A stretch of 64,000 bases of DNA, from NCBI GenBank assembly GCA_000611775.1, contig KK106984.1, positions 2,853,506 through 2,917,505 on the forward strand, read 5' to 3'. The notes under the pieces are model-generated. The model made no database searches. It was not told the DNA's origin and saw only the letters and a list, made by a program, of their open reading frames with translations. Shown here in pieces: positions 34,293 to 46,023 of this stretch; position 1 is the first letter of the stretch, and every line of letters begins with the position of its first letter. This DNA comes from Umbilicaria muhlenbergii. Its lineage: Eukaryota; Ascomycota; Lecanoromycetes; Umbilicariales; Umbilicariaceae. The translations under genes and the position numbers were made by a program.

Positions 34293-34960
34293 ATGGACGC
34301 CCTGACTGAATCAACCAGCGGCATGGCTCTTGTCAACACAGAGGACGATTCGGAAGCCGTGGACTCATCCGAAAACACCATCAACACAGGTGTGCCACCC
34401 ACCACTCCGTCACAGACACGCGCCCAGCACGCTCACATTTGACGCGGAGCCACCCACCCAGTTTCATCCCAACCCAACGAGGAACCTCCACGTGCATGCA
34501 CCACATGCAGGAACCCCGAGTCCACCCTCCCTCTCCCCCTCAAACCCTGCGCCAAATGCCCCACGGGCCTCGACTGTTCCCTCGAGCGCCAGAAAGCAAC
34601 CTGAAAATCGCACAAGGAGACCTGTGCCACAACCAGTAGACCCAACATCACCACATCCAACCCGCAAACCCCTCCGTCGGCCACCGCCCAATCATCGACT
34701 CCTTTCGCAGCGCCCTTGCTAGTGGTTAATACCTCCACTCCCTCCCGACCCGAAAAAGACGCCCTTACCGCCCTCATCGACTCCTACCGCTTTGGCGTCC
34801 ATGACGAATACACTTTCTCCGGTGAGGTTTCCACCTGAAATCTCCACGGCGGGGCGAACCCTCTGCAGGATTTTCGGCACAAAGAACAATTTGAACATTT
34901 TTTCAAAAAATGCAATCAAGCAGTCAACTTCCACATACCCGGCCCCAGAATAAGCCAAGC
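34293..34960 (+). pseudogene. Broken MYND-type zinc-finger gene
   Basis: An ATG at 34293 opens MDALTESTSGMALVNTEDDS. A normal-looking intron (34390-34461) joins this to a MYND finger: ACTTCRNPESTLPLPLKPCA, then KCPTGLDCSLERQKA. The next codon is TGA at 34602, where the family has Trp, and the frame then carries on with KSHKETC, the end of the finger. One zinc ligand position of the finger also appears changed (Arg in ERQ where Cys is usual). Downstream the family's C-terminal pattern is still readable (STPFAAPLLVVNTSTPSRPE, ALTALIDSYRFGVHDEYTFS) and then stops. TGG to TGA fits a C-to-T change on the other strand. The gene is best seen as a recent host pseudogene. A sequencing error or a shorter expressed peptide cannot be excluded. 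Confidence 0.6.
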
Positions 34961-34986
34961 CAAGCCTAGCCTAGCCTAGCCTATTC
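34955..34986. repeat. Short AGCCT tandem repeat
   Basis: Repeated AAGCC and AGCCT units just after the MYND relic. Confidence 0.6.
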
Positions 34987-35062
34987 CAATCTACTCGGAG
35001 TACACGAAATAATATAAATTCTGAAAACAACTTAAATACAACAAAACAACTTAACCCCCCCC

Positions 35063-36972
35063 TCACCAAGTAAAGCTCTCCTCCACAAAATCCAGCACCC
35101 CCCTTTCCGCCCTCCCGCCCCTCCCCCTCTCCTCCTCCTCCTCCGCCATAACCCCCCTCACCGCCTCCCGCACATCATCCGCAAACCCCCCCGGCCCACA
35201 CACCCCCACCGCCATCGCCCCCACCCTCTCCCGAAACTCCCTCCCCACCAGCACCCGCGCATTCGCTCTCCCAGGCCACATCCGCACCCTCTGACTCGCG
35301 CTGCGCACCTCGCGCGCACACTTCGGCTTCGTCACAAACAGCAGCACCGTCAGCACCTCCCGGCGGCCGGGCATCGCCAGCATCTCGTCCATCCACGGCC
35401 GCACCCACTCCAGCTGCTCCGTCGTGCGCACGCTCCACACCAGCACGATTTTGCGCACCGCCGCCGTGCGGGAGCGGTGCGCGCCCAGCAGATGGCGCAC
35501 GTGTGGCAGTTGGTGCGTGATTCCCACGCCGCCGGCGAACAGGAGCACGGTGCCGTAGGAGTGCAGGGATTCCAAGCCGCCGTAGGGGCCTTCGAGGAAG
35601 CCGGTCAGGTGCAGGGTGCCGGACGGGGAGGCGCGGGCGCGGTGGTAGAGGGTGGAGGTCAGGCCGGAGCGTTTGCTGACGACGAGGGACATGGTTGTGA
35701 CGGGTCGGGCGGGGAGGGACGGGGACGCGAGGTCGGAGGTTGAGGTGGGGAGTTTTTCGTCGCTCGGGAGGGAGCGCGGGGGGCCGGGCTGGGTGGTGCT
35801 CCAGGCGACGGAGAAGGGGTGCGACATCCATAGCGAGAGCGAGGGGATGTAGACGTAGGCGTGGGTGCCGGGGCGGAAGGTCCACGGGCGCGGCATGGTG
35901 AATGTGAGGCGGCATGCTTCGCCGGGGAGGGCCTCGACGGTGAGTTTGGTGAGGCCGTGGCGGGAGACGTTGCGGTAGACGAGGCGGAGGGTGCGGATGG
36001 AGCGGTCGAGGAACCAGAACAGGATGACGGCTTCGACGTAGCGGAGTTGGGGGAGGGAGCCGCGCACGGCGTGGATGTAGATGCCGAGGAGGGCGAGGAA
36101 GGCAAGGAGTTGGTGCAGGTGGAGGAAGGTTTCGTAGAAGGCGTGGCGGATGGCGGAGGGGGATTGGATGAGGATGAGGCAGAGGGCGAGGGTGCTGACG
36201 AGGCCGTATTGGAGGAAGGCGTTGTGCTGGAAGGCGGAGGTGAGGCCGTGGAAGCCTTCGGCCGCGTGCATGTTGACGGCCCATGCGATGGTGTGGGCGA
36301 TGGACTCCAGGACTACGATTCGGCCGATCCATCGGTGGAAGAGGTTGTATGTATCGAAGCTGACCCGCAGCAGTGAAATGAGTGGATTGTTTCGACCGGC
36401 TAGGACTATTAGTGGTATCATATTAACAACTGCCAGATGTCCCGTTCTTCCTCGTACTTCTGCAAGCAAAGCCGCTCGATTGCTCTGCCGGTAATCGAGC
36501 AGACAACAGTATATCACGTTGCTCAGCAGATAGAGACCCAAAAGGAGGCTATGTAGCCTGGAAGGTATCGTCCCCACATTTATCGCTTTCGATAGTTGTA
36601 TCTCTCGGTTATGTCGTTTTTTATGTATTGGGGCATAGAGAAGGTCTTTCTTCAGCCTCGGCCAGAATGACGATCGTTCTTCCGACCAGTATGTTTGTTG
36701 TGTCGCATTAGCTTCGAGGCAGAACAGATGCCGGAGGTGTGCATTTCCCCTTTGCAGCAACCGCACTAAGAGAATCACCAGACAAAGTGCTCCCAGCGAG
36801 AACCACAAGTAGTACCTACACAACTGAAGTTAGCCCAAGCCGCTGCACACGCAAAACCCGCTCGGAATACTTACGTGACCTTGTCATCTCCACGTAGGTT
36901 CACCCCCGTAAGACCATGTGTATATGGGAGTATCGTCGATGCTGCCGGCGTCAAAGGCGTGGTGGTACTCAT
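35063..36972 (-). CDS. Ferric reductase (FRE family, FAD/NADPH)
   Basis: Two exons, 36972-36875 and 36815-35063; 616 residues. FRE enzymes move electrons from cytosolic NADPH through FAD and two haems to extracellular ferric or cupric ions. The N-terminal exon gives a short ectodomain ending VNLRGDDKVT. The first helix is YYLWFSLGALCLVILLVRLL. The ferric-reductase domain has haem histidines in LFHRWIGRIVVLESIAHTIA and in FLHLHQLLAFLALLGIYIHA. The FAD site is in the segment TFRPGTHAYVYIPSLSLWMS followed by HPFSVAW. NADPH binding follows (EGPYGGLESLHSYGTVLLFA, GGVGITHQLPHV, and CGPGGFADDVREAV at the C-terminus). The gene is complete and 616 residues is usual for the family. The last 350 bases are strongly G-rich on the coding strand. 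Confidence 0.92.
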
Positions 36973-39262
36973 CAGGGATACTGCTATCGGTTGAGAAGCG
37001 CTTCGATCTTGGTGTACCGAGGCGGAAAGTAGACTTCTGGAGTCTATGGAACGATGTTGAGAAAGCGTATCCGGCGCGTAGCGATAAGTCAAGTCTGATG
37101 CAAAAGCCCAAAGGTAATATGTAACATCGAGCGATCTGAAGGGGATTGCGATACAGGTCGAGTGGAATAGCGAGCGAGACTAACTGCGAATTGTCGAATA
37201 TTGTAGTGGCGTCGAGATGTCAAAGGCCAAGATATAGACTCACACTTGCCTGAAGCGTGGACCAAGAATGCAAAGTGAACGAGAAAGTGATGCGATAGCA
37301 ATTAGGGGTTCGTCATAGATGTGAGGTTGGGATAGTGTCAGGTATCCAGGATGACAATAGGCTATATGAAACAATGACAACAATAAAGGATTGTCTATTC
37401 GATAGTAAATGAAGCTGGACAAAGCTACAACGCATTCATTGTCGCTCAAAACAAGCGATAGTCAACAAGGACAACAAGAATGGACGAGGTGCGCAAACAA
37501 CAGCGTCGAAGGAATGTTGCAGACAGTCGCTATTGAGGTCGAGACAGCAGCATGTCGTACAGTAACAGCTTCACTGCACAGCCAAGGGGAGTAAGATGAG
37601 TAATGAAGAGAAGGCACGCGTATATACCACTGAGGATGGAGAACGCCCGACAGCACCGCCGTACTTGCAGGTATGATCTACCAAATGGTTCGAAACCGCC
37701 ATCACTTTCCGACCACAATCACCGGCGTTGTCCGGGGTTGGAGGCCAAGGGGGATTTCGCCACGATGATTGACAGCGGCGTTGGCCTGTCATATCAGTTC
37801 CATGGCGGTTAGATGAGGCGTCTATTTTCCTCCCCTAAGCATGTCTGTCGGTCATTGCCCGAAACATGACAAAGGGGGTGAAGTCGATTGGCTCAAACGG
37901 CGTGTCTGGGCGTAACGGGTCTGGCTTTTCCAGGGTCTTGTTTCAGCGTCGCGGGGCGTTTCGGTGCTGTAGAAACGTGTTCGGCGCGCCTATTGGTCAC
38001 ACCGTTTTATTCCTTGTTTTACCCGTTCATCAAGGTCATCGCCAGCTTGTAACTACTGCGGCGAGAAAACATGTTACGATACAAGTCCAAATGTGCTTGT
38101 GGCAAGATACGGACTGTGAAGATGTTTGTCAGGCTCTAAACACTACTTGGCCGTGATCTCTGAGCTCCGCCCCCAATGTATCAGGACAAAGACATCGTGC
38201 TTCATCATCTCACCCCGCGCCTCCCTCGCTCTCATCCCTTATCTCGTCGATACTCAAGCGCCCACCCCACTGATACAGCATCTCAGTCGCTATCTCTAAA
38301 AACTAGATCATCGGCGTTTTCGCGGAATTGATAGCCGGTCGTGACATTGACATGGTGGCTGGAGGTCGAGAAGGAAACGGCAGAGGGCGGGTTACAGTAT
38401 CACACAAACCCTCCAACCCAACTCCTCAATCCCAGTCAGCGTAAACTGCACCCCCACACAACTGAGCACTGCCGATTTATCCTCGGCGGACTTGCTCAGT
38501 GCACGAGAGTCAATGCAGGAGTTTTCTTAATGGGCAGGTTTCTATACTGGAATCATGCGGATGGAACTCTTTGTATGCATTTGGTATTAGTGGAACCGTT
38601 CTGTGGTAGACAGAATCGCATCCTGGGTTTTTATCAATCGCCCATTTCGACCGCAGACGCCTTGGTCGTGGCTGGATAGCGCCATGGCTGTTGTGTAGGA
38701 TACCGTGATCTAGACGGCCAGCCATTTTCCGGTGAATCCTAGGAATGGTGTCATCTCGTCGGGGCGCGTCATGGATGTGGGCATGGATTTACATGCGGGT
38801 TGAGGACTTGTATTACACTTTTCCTACCATATCGGGAACAACACCTTAGGAAGCCTACGAGGGTTTGAGTATAGTAGTACTCGTGGGACTGAACATGATG
38901 CATCCGCAAGCAATTTGGGGACGAGAAGGAAGAAGATCTGGCCTGGGCTGCAGAATTGTTCATCACTGTTTGGGTGATACGCATATTTGCGGAGGGAAAG
39001 GGGTGAGTACGAGCTCCATGGGAGTTATGGAAGAGGCGACGAACAATTATCGAAGAGCTTGCGATTGGTGGAATGTAACAGACTTCGCCTTGCTAAGCTG
39101 CTGCGCGTCATGCGGGAAGTCTGAATCAGCCTGGCTCGCCTGGGAAGCGGAGAAGAAGATATGGGGGCCAGTGCACGCCAAGCCACTTTCATATTCAGCC
39201 CCGTCAGCCATGAATCGTCACACACGGGGACCGTGCTTTTGGCAGCCCTATCACCACTGGAG
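36973..39262. other. Gene-poor stretch of 2.3 kb
   Basis: Upstream of the ferric reductase. Many short frames on both strands (for example 37866-38156 and 38865-39338) but none with family resemblance, splice logic or codon bias. The ferric reductase promoter should lie at the left end. Confidence 0.4.
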
Positions 39263-40044
39263 ATGCCTGATCTACATTCTCTGCCGGCTGGCTCACGACC
39301 AGAGAAAGCGGTCCGGAATAACGGGCCTGACAACCTAGCCCTCGAACGGTACAAACTCCGCGAACTGGGCGAGGGTTGGCCGTGTTATCGGTAAGAGCCC
39401 TTCTCGGGCAACTGACTCAAGTGCATTATCTAGGTCACGGGTGAATCGACTGATACTGCCTTACCAACAGAGATGCATGTGAATGGGAGAACCTCAAATC
39501 CATCTTCCATCCCAACGCTTTCATCTACACCACTTGGACAGGCCGAACCCCATACCTTGACTTCATAGCCGCATCCCAGTCTGGCATGGACAAAGGGGTA
39601 TTCATAATGCACCGATGCCACGGCACCACCACCGATATCAACCCGCAAGCCAGCCGCGCCGTGACCAAAATGAAAGCAACCATCACCCAACGATTCGACA
39701 TCCAAAAATGTCTCGTAGACGCCGAAAGCGATTGCCGCTTCTGCTTTTTCTGGGAGAAGCGGGATGATCGCTGGGGTGCATGTTTCGTGAGGCATTGGTA
39801 CGAAAAAGACAAGCTCCTTCCGGTGGATCCGAGAAAAGTGCCGGACTTGGACGATGAGCGGCTGGCCAAGTATCCGAATGGATATCGGTATTTGGCGTAT
39901 TGTCAGGAGGAGACTATGGGGGTTCAAGTTAAGCTGAATATGCCGGGGCATAGGAATGAAGGCGAGAGTGTTACGGGGGAACAGCATGATTTGTTGTATT
40001 GGCAGTGTAAGGGTTGGGTGGAGGGGGAGGACGTGGATATTTAA
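39263..40044 (+). CDS. SnoaL-like (NTF2-fold) fungal protein
   Basis: Two exons, 39263-39390 and 39471-40044; 233 residues. The segment [20 protein letters not shown] spans the splice and leads to [20 protein letters not shown], then [37 protein letters not shown] and [10 protein letters not shown]. This is the usual start of the SnoaL-like/NTF2 cone fold used by polyketide cyclases, dehydratases and many uncharacterised mould enzymes. Later parts ([38 protein letters not shown]) match uncharacterised fungal members. No neighbour suggests a biosynthetic cluster, so the substrate is unknown. The ATG at 39263 is the best-placed in-frame start, and a more upstream one cannot be excluded. The coding strand flips from C-rich to G-rich near 39760. 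Confidence 0.82.
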
Positions 40045-40876
40045 ATATCGAGATCAATTCCTGAAATACCAGCAATCTGGACGAAACTCCTGGTGGCAAG
40101 GCCGGGTAACACTTACCTGACTACAGATGTAGGGCAAACACTAAAATGGCTGATCTGGCTGGTGATCTCGATCATACGTTTCAGGCGTACTTTCAATGAA
40201 ACCAAATCATGGACGATGGTCTGCTCTCTGTTAGCTTTGCATGAGAGAAACCAATGAAATCCCACAATCCTAACCTCGGAAGGCTGAACCAATAAGGCTG
40301 AACCAGTACTGGAGGGATTGGGGTATATGTCCTGCCGTTGCCGACTGCATCATTCGCGTAGGGCTGTGCACTCCTGGCCGCGCGGCTGTGGCAGCGAAGG
40401 AAGCAGTAAAATGTCGATAGATTACCCGATATGGTGGCATCTAAAAGATTCGAAGGATTTCACGAGTAACTCGTCTCATGTTAGTCACGAGTTGTCTCAG
40501 TCGTCTCAGTCGGCTCAGACTAGTACCACTACGCTTTTTAAGCCTTAGCTCAAGGCTGCGCCACGGCGGAAGCTTGCCTACGGTACTGGCTTAGGCCAAT
40601 ACCTTACTTACCCGATTTCTCCTAGAGCGCGACTGCGTCATGCCTAAGCTTTGGTAAGGGCTGAGCTGACTGAGACCAATCCGTGCCCCAATCAGCCCTG
40701 CGATCAGTAGTAGCGCACCAAGTATATGAAATAACGCAAATGTTGACATTAGAACGACTTGGTATATATAGTAACTGTATTCCGTAGTAGTAGTTTTTTT
40801 CAAATGACTTGAGTATCATTTCAATCTGAATACTCATACATCTAGGACATTCAAACCCCAACCAAAATCAACGTAT
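40045..40876. other. Intergenic, no gene seen
   Basis: About 830 bases between two plus-strand genes. Contains short CTCAG repeats near 40490 and an AT-rich run near 40750-40800 that may be promoter. Confidence 0.4.
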
Positions 40877-41216
40877 ATGATGATCCCACTCTGCGGAGGT
40901 GCTACAGGCGCGAGCGGCAAGCCGGGGCCGAATCTTGAAGCGTGGTACCAGCGCCAACGCGAGGCGGAAGAGAAACGCAAGGCATTGGAAGACGAAGAAT
41001 TGGCAGCCGATGGCAAGCTGCCGTAAGATTGACAGGGTCTTCTGCAGTGTTACTAATTCCAATCTAGGCTCCGTAGCTCGCGGAAGTAAGTCCAAGCACA
41101 AGGTCCAGCGCCGATTGAAGGCAATCTTCAGGCCGCTGGGGCACTGGGAGGCCAAGGGGGAGGTAGATTCGGATGACTCGGGCCGGGGGAGTCAACCAAG
41201 TAGAAATTGGGCTTGA
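40877..41216 (+). CDS. Possible small three-exon gene, unknown function
   Basis: Proposed exons 40877-41022, 41068-41085 and 41132-41216 give 82 residues. Exon 1 encodes MMIPLCGGATGASGKPGPNL followed by EAWYQRQREAEEKRKALEDE, a Gly/Pro start and a charged helix as seen in several small fungal proteins. Intron 1 has a textbook TACTAAT branch site. Without splicing the frame stops at once. Exon 2 is only 18 bases (LRSSRK) and is followed by a GTAAGT donor. Exon 3 adds PLGHWEAKGEVDSDDSGRGS. The model is consistent in phase but short and without a known family. Alternatives are a 49-residue unspliced product or no gene. Confidence 0.42.
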
Positions 41217-41929
41217 TATCTTTGGAGAGACGGGAGCTTCATGAAAACAGCGAAGGGGGTTCCAGCCCCGGCATCGGAATAACTATGCCGCCGTTAGTGT
41301 GCCTCGCGTAGTTAGCTCCCGCAGTTGAAGCGCGGTAGCCAGACGTCACGGTACTTTCATCATCCCATGAATCCTTGTCCGCGATTTAGATGAAAACATT
41401 GCGCCCGGCAAGGTGACGGCTGCCATTGATATTCGGAGATATACCGTTAGAAGGTCTTCGTCGAGTGAGCGTGGCCGGCGAGATCTCTTGCTTCGGCCGT
41501 AGCTAATCTCGTGTTACCTAGCTCTGAGCTCCGTCTCGGTTTTCACCAGCTTTACCTAGTCCCACACAGCCCGAAGAGGTGCAGTCGCTTGACACGGCCA
41601 CCGACGCGGGAAAGATCTTGCCCACCAGCATAACCCAAGATCTTACAGGATCAAAGACTGTCTCTGACATCAGGACAAATCGACGGGCGTTGTGTTCTTG
41701 TGTTGACAAGGTAGTGTTGTCAGAGTAATCAACACTCCGAGCAGAGGTACATAAGCAGCCCCCAACACTCAACAAAAGAAAAGCAACGAGACAAAATCAT
41801 CGGGAAGAGAGTCAAGTCAAAGGCTATTGAGATCCTGCAGACATCACTACACGACGGAAAGGTGAAAGATCTAACGCTCCCATGGAATCCGATTTCTAGA
41901 CGTTCATCTACCAAAAGGCGACTCTCACG
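41217..41929. other. Intergenic, promoter of the F-box gene
   Basis: About 710 bases; nothing recognised. The stretch just before 41930 is moderately A-rich. Confidence 0.4.
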
Positions 41930-44454
41930 ATGGATCCACGAGATCTGCAGAGACGGCCATGGCCACAGCATCCACTGCTTCTGGTCGAGTATGCTGCACG
42001 AGATGTGGCCAATGACTTGATGAACCCATGCGGCAACAGCGCTGGAGCACAACCAGAAGCACAAACCAACGGACCTGAGGTGTACATACAAGATGGTGGG
42101 TACTCAATGGACGCGATCATCATGCCGCTTGGAATTGCTATTCCTTCCGTGACACGCCAACGCCGTCCGAGGCGGTACCGACGGGGTAGGATCCTTGTTC
42201 CCAGAGTCGCTGGAAGAGCTGTAGTGGAGAGTGCCAACGCAAACTCGGCTCGTCCACTACCTTCTCATGAAGCAGAGGTGTCCCTCCAGCCGATCAGCAA
42301 AAAACCCCGGGTTTCAAAGCAATCTTTCCTGGATAAAGTATTAGCACATGGTACGTTTGCTAGTCTTCCATGTAGGGGACAAAAGTCATTTGAGTTGCTG
42401 CTGATTGTCAAGGTGTAGCCAAGGAGAGTAGTCCAGCAGACGGCAGTAGTCAAGAGACGCGTTTAGGGCTGATCCGTAGCTTCATTTCGAACATTAGGTC
42501 GCACAACGACGAAAATCATCCGCCAACGAAATCCAAATCCCCATCTGGTACTTCTAACAACCGACATACATCTACTCTCTCAACAGTCCTAAGCGCGAGC
42601 AGACTTTATTCATCTGGACAGTCTCTTCTTAGAGCTACTAGTAACCTTCATCCGTCAAGGGTACCGCTATCTCTCACCCCTGGTCGTCCTTCGGTGGTCT
42701 TCCTGTCGCAAATATTACCCCCCAGCTTCAACCAACTAAAGCGATTCCAAGTAAGGCAGATATTCCTCTTTGACGCGCCCTACATTCCTGCTTGCGTCGT
42801 CAAGGCCCCTGGACATAGCCCTCGGTCGTTCTTCGGTAACCTTTGGGATAACTTTGATTTACTAAGCACCCGCGCTTTTCAGCGTCAGGATACACCCGCA
42901 AGACACCACCACCCTACCAGAGCCATGCGTCTGGGTGCAAATCGTCATGGATGGCCCAAGGACCGTATCCCGACGGAGATATATCAACGGATCACAGTGT
43001 ATCTACCACGCGACAGCATTGAAACCATGCGCTTGGTTTGCAAAGAGTTCGAGGTCAATGTATCAATTGTGCTCTTCGAATCTGTCGTGGTACCGTTCCG
43101 TCCGGAGATCTATGGTATGATCAATGCTTCCCGCCGCTTTGTCATCCAAGACGTCAAGGGAAAAGGTAAAGCGAAGGAGACGGACGAAGACAGCCGACCT
43201 ATCTCTGACGCTCCGTTCGGAATTTACGACCAGAAGTTGAATATTGGGAGTGTCCATCGAGGCATGCTTGTTTTCAAAGGATGGGGTCCACGGATCAAGA
43301 AATTTGCTATGGCGTTCGAAGTGGATGGAGGTAAGTCAAACCATTGTGCCATGAAGTCCAATACCCTCTCATCTCTCCTTGGTTGTTTCGATTTGTACAT
43401 TGGTCTTCCCGTAACACTCCGCCACGCGCAAGCAAGAGAAAGACGAGAATCATGTACTTGTGCTCTTTATGTCATCCTCTATCCTTTTTAGCGCACACTC
43501 GCCAATGGAATTCGACAGTTTACTAACAAAACGTCAGATTCTTTGCAACACCCGCCGGTGAAAGTGAGCCAAGAGACACACAGCTCCTTTTGGGGCAGCT
43601 ACCAGTGGCCGCACCCCCAATACAACCGTTTCCAGATTTGTGCAGGGCTCGAGAGGACAGCAGATGAGACGGATTACATGACTGCGGCGTTCTCCAACCT
43701 ATCCGAAGTCAAAGAGCTAGGCCTTTCATTGGATGGTGGTCTCGGCTGGCTTGCTGGTCCCGATATCTCCGACCGAGCTCGGATCTTCAACGAGAAGACC
43801 AAAGTTTTTGGCCCTAGGCATACACTACCAGACGCGGCCGCCCGAAAGCGGACGGAAACTTGGCGGGATTTATCAAAGGAAGCTAACATTCCGTTCGTCA
43901 AACACATCGTTTACCGGTATCAGGCCATCTCCAAGCGCCTAAGCGTAACTCCAGCCAAATTCTACGAACTGGTCAAGGACAACCTGATGACGAGGATGAT
44001 TCGCGACATGAATCGTATGGGTTCGCGAGAGAAAGCGTGGCACATGCGGTCCGGATTTGGGAAGCTGCTGGACTCACATGGAGTCTCCCAGACCCAGTTA
44101 CCCCCCTCATGGATCGCTGCATTACGTACGCCAGCCCATGAGATCCAACCAGAGCCCCATTGGGTTACCCAGGCTCAGGTCGTCTGTCAAGCTTTGTCGG
44201 CGATCGATGCGTGTCTTCTAACCGCTACTGAAGAGCTTGAAATGGAAGCACATCTTCTAGCCTATAAGGAAGCGCAAGTGGTCAAAGAAGCTGCGAGTGT
44301 AGCCTCTACTAAGGAGCAAGTGGTCAAAGAAGACGTGACTGAAGATGACGGGGGTCTAGAAGACGGGGATGTTGTTATGTCGGATGATGAGCCAAAGGTG
44401 CCGTCCGATGGGTCAGATACTTCGGACGACGAGGCAGTTGTGGAGGAGGAGGAG

Positions 44455-44489
<35 letters not shown>

Positions 44490-46023
44490 GAAACAGGAGG
44501 AGGAGGAGAAGGATGAGGGACCTGTGGAGGATAACGAGTGGCAGTCCTTCGAAGATCTATCACCGATCTTTCAGGCACCGCCTTTGATATTTAAGGGCAT
44601 CGACTTCAATACGGCTCAGAACCCGGACCCAGACTATGGACTCTGTACGGGCAATTCCAGTCCCTTCTATTCGGAAGCCCTCATTCCCAATAGCCTTACT
44701 ACTGCTCAGAAGGAATGGCTGCTTGAAACCGAATGGGCACAACGTGCGTTCCTCGCTAGCTACACATTGGCGGTGATGGACAATTTCACGGCATTCCAGA
44801 ACGTCCACACCTTTACAGTCACCAAGCTGTCTAGCCGCTATCTACCCCCGCTCCAGCGTAACGACTTCTGGACTGCGCTTCCAAACCTGGACACAGTGAC
44901 CATGATCGTCTCCCCGGACTGGCGCGATATCGTTAAAGAACACGCAGGTTACGTCGCAGATTTCAAGATCGCGCCGTCCGAAGCCACAGGAGCACTTTAC
45001 CGACTTGTTCAAGACTGCATCGCCCCACTCGAGAATATCAAGACCCTTACCCTGGGCTTTATTGGTGGAGGCGAGCGCGCCACCGGTATCTTCGCGCGTA
45101 ACAAGCACATCCTACCAGCACCCATCTTGGAGAACCCAAGAGACCAACTCGAAATGATTCTGCCGTTGAAGACTTTACACTTGCCATACGTCGAGCACCT
45201 CACCTTCACAAACTGCTGGTTCGGTCCCCGCGCTCTCCGCACCTTCGTTACCGAAATGCGCCAAGCAAGCCTCCACACCCTACGTCTCGACTCCGTTTCT
45301 TTGACCGCTATGCCTACTATCCCCGGCCAGAACGTCGTCAACGTCGCCGCCGTGCAGGCACCACCTGCACCCATCCCGGCCCAACCAGCCATCCTCGCAG
45401 CGCCCGCGGCACCTGTCCCAGCAGGAGCCTTGCCACCAGCAGCTCCCGGCCCCGCTGGCGCGCTCGTCGCCGCTCCACCTCCTCCGCCCCCAGCCATCAC
45501 CTGGCTGACGACCGACCCGCGCCCGGGCTCCTGGGCCGACCTCATCGACGTCCTCACTCCCGGGCCCACCATCGCCGCCCTCCGCGCCGTCCACAACGTC
45601 GAGCTCGAACCCCCCGCACCGCGCGACAACGGCTCCCTGCACCGGCTCGAATTCGTGTCGTGCGGCTACGTGCGGCTGGAGGTGCGGAGCGCGTGGGAGG
45701 AAGAACTCGGGAACGCGCCGGCTCGGACGCGCAATCCGCATTTGGCGAGACGGGCGGCCGCGTTGGAGAAGGTCATGATGAGTGCGGTCGGGTTTGATCG
45801 GTACTTGGGACGGGTGCAGACTTGGTTGCGGGAGGAGGAGGTGGAGGGGTTGGAAGGGGCGTTTGGACTGAGGGTTGGGTGGGGCAGGGAGGAGGGGGGG
45901 AGGTGGAGGTGGGACGCGGTGGAGGATGGGGAGGTGGTGGGGGGGACGGGGCGGTTTTGGGGCGTGCTGGAGGGGGAGGAGTGGGGGGAGGGGGAAGATG
46001 AGGAGGTGGAGATGGGTGAGTGA
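41930..46023 (+). CDS. Very large F-box protein with acidic tract
   Basis: Three exons, 41930-42350, 42413-43330, 43538-46023; 1274 residues if one gene. The F-box is at about residues 320-365 (WPKDRIPTEIYQRITVYLPR, SIETMRLVCKEFE), so the protein probably acts as a substrate adaptor in an SCF ubiquitin ligase. About residues 748-771 are a poly-Glu tract in an acidic block of some 80 residues. Leucine-rich segments after it (YLPPLQRNDFWTALPNLDTV, LPLKTLHLPYVEHLTFTNCW, LHTLRLDSVSLT) suggest a substrate-binding LRR-like part. A Pro/Ala-rich linker and a Glu/Gly-rich end close the protein. The 310 residues before the F-box are poorly conserved in appearance. The ATG at 42925 (MRLGANRHGW) is an alternative start, in which case 41930-42924 would be a separate gene or leader. 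The frame and splice phases favour one gene. Confidence 0.78.
44442..44511. repeat. GAG trinucleotide tract (poly-Glu)
   Basis: Nearly pure GAG/GAA repeat inside the F-box gene, coding for about 23 Glu. Likely length-variable. Confidence 0.85.

Noticed and set aside
35175-36332. Minus-strand frame of 385 codons rich in Arg, Pro and His
   Set aside because: Alternative frame of the GC-rich ferric reductase exon; a composition artefact.
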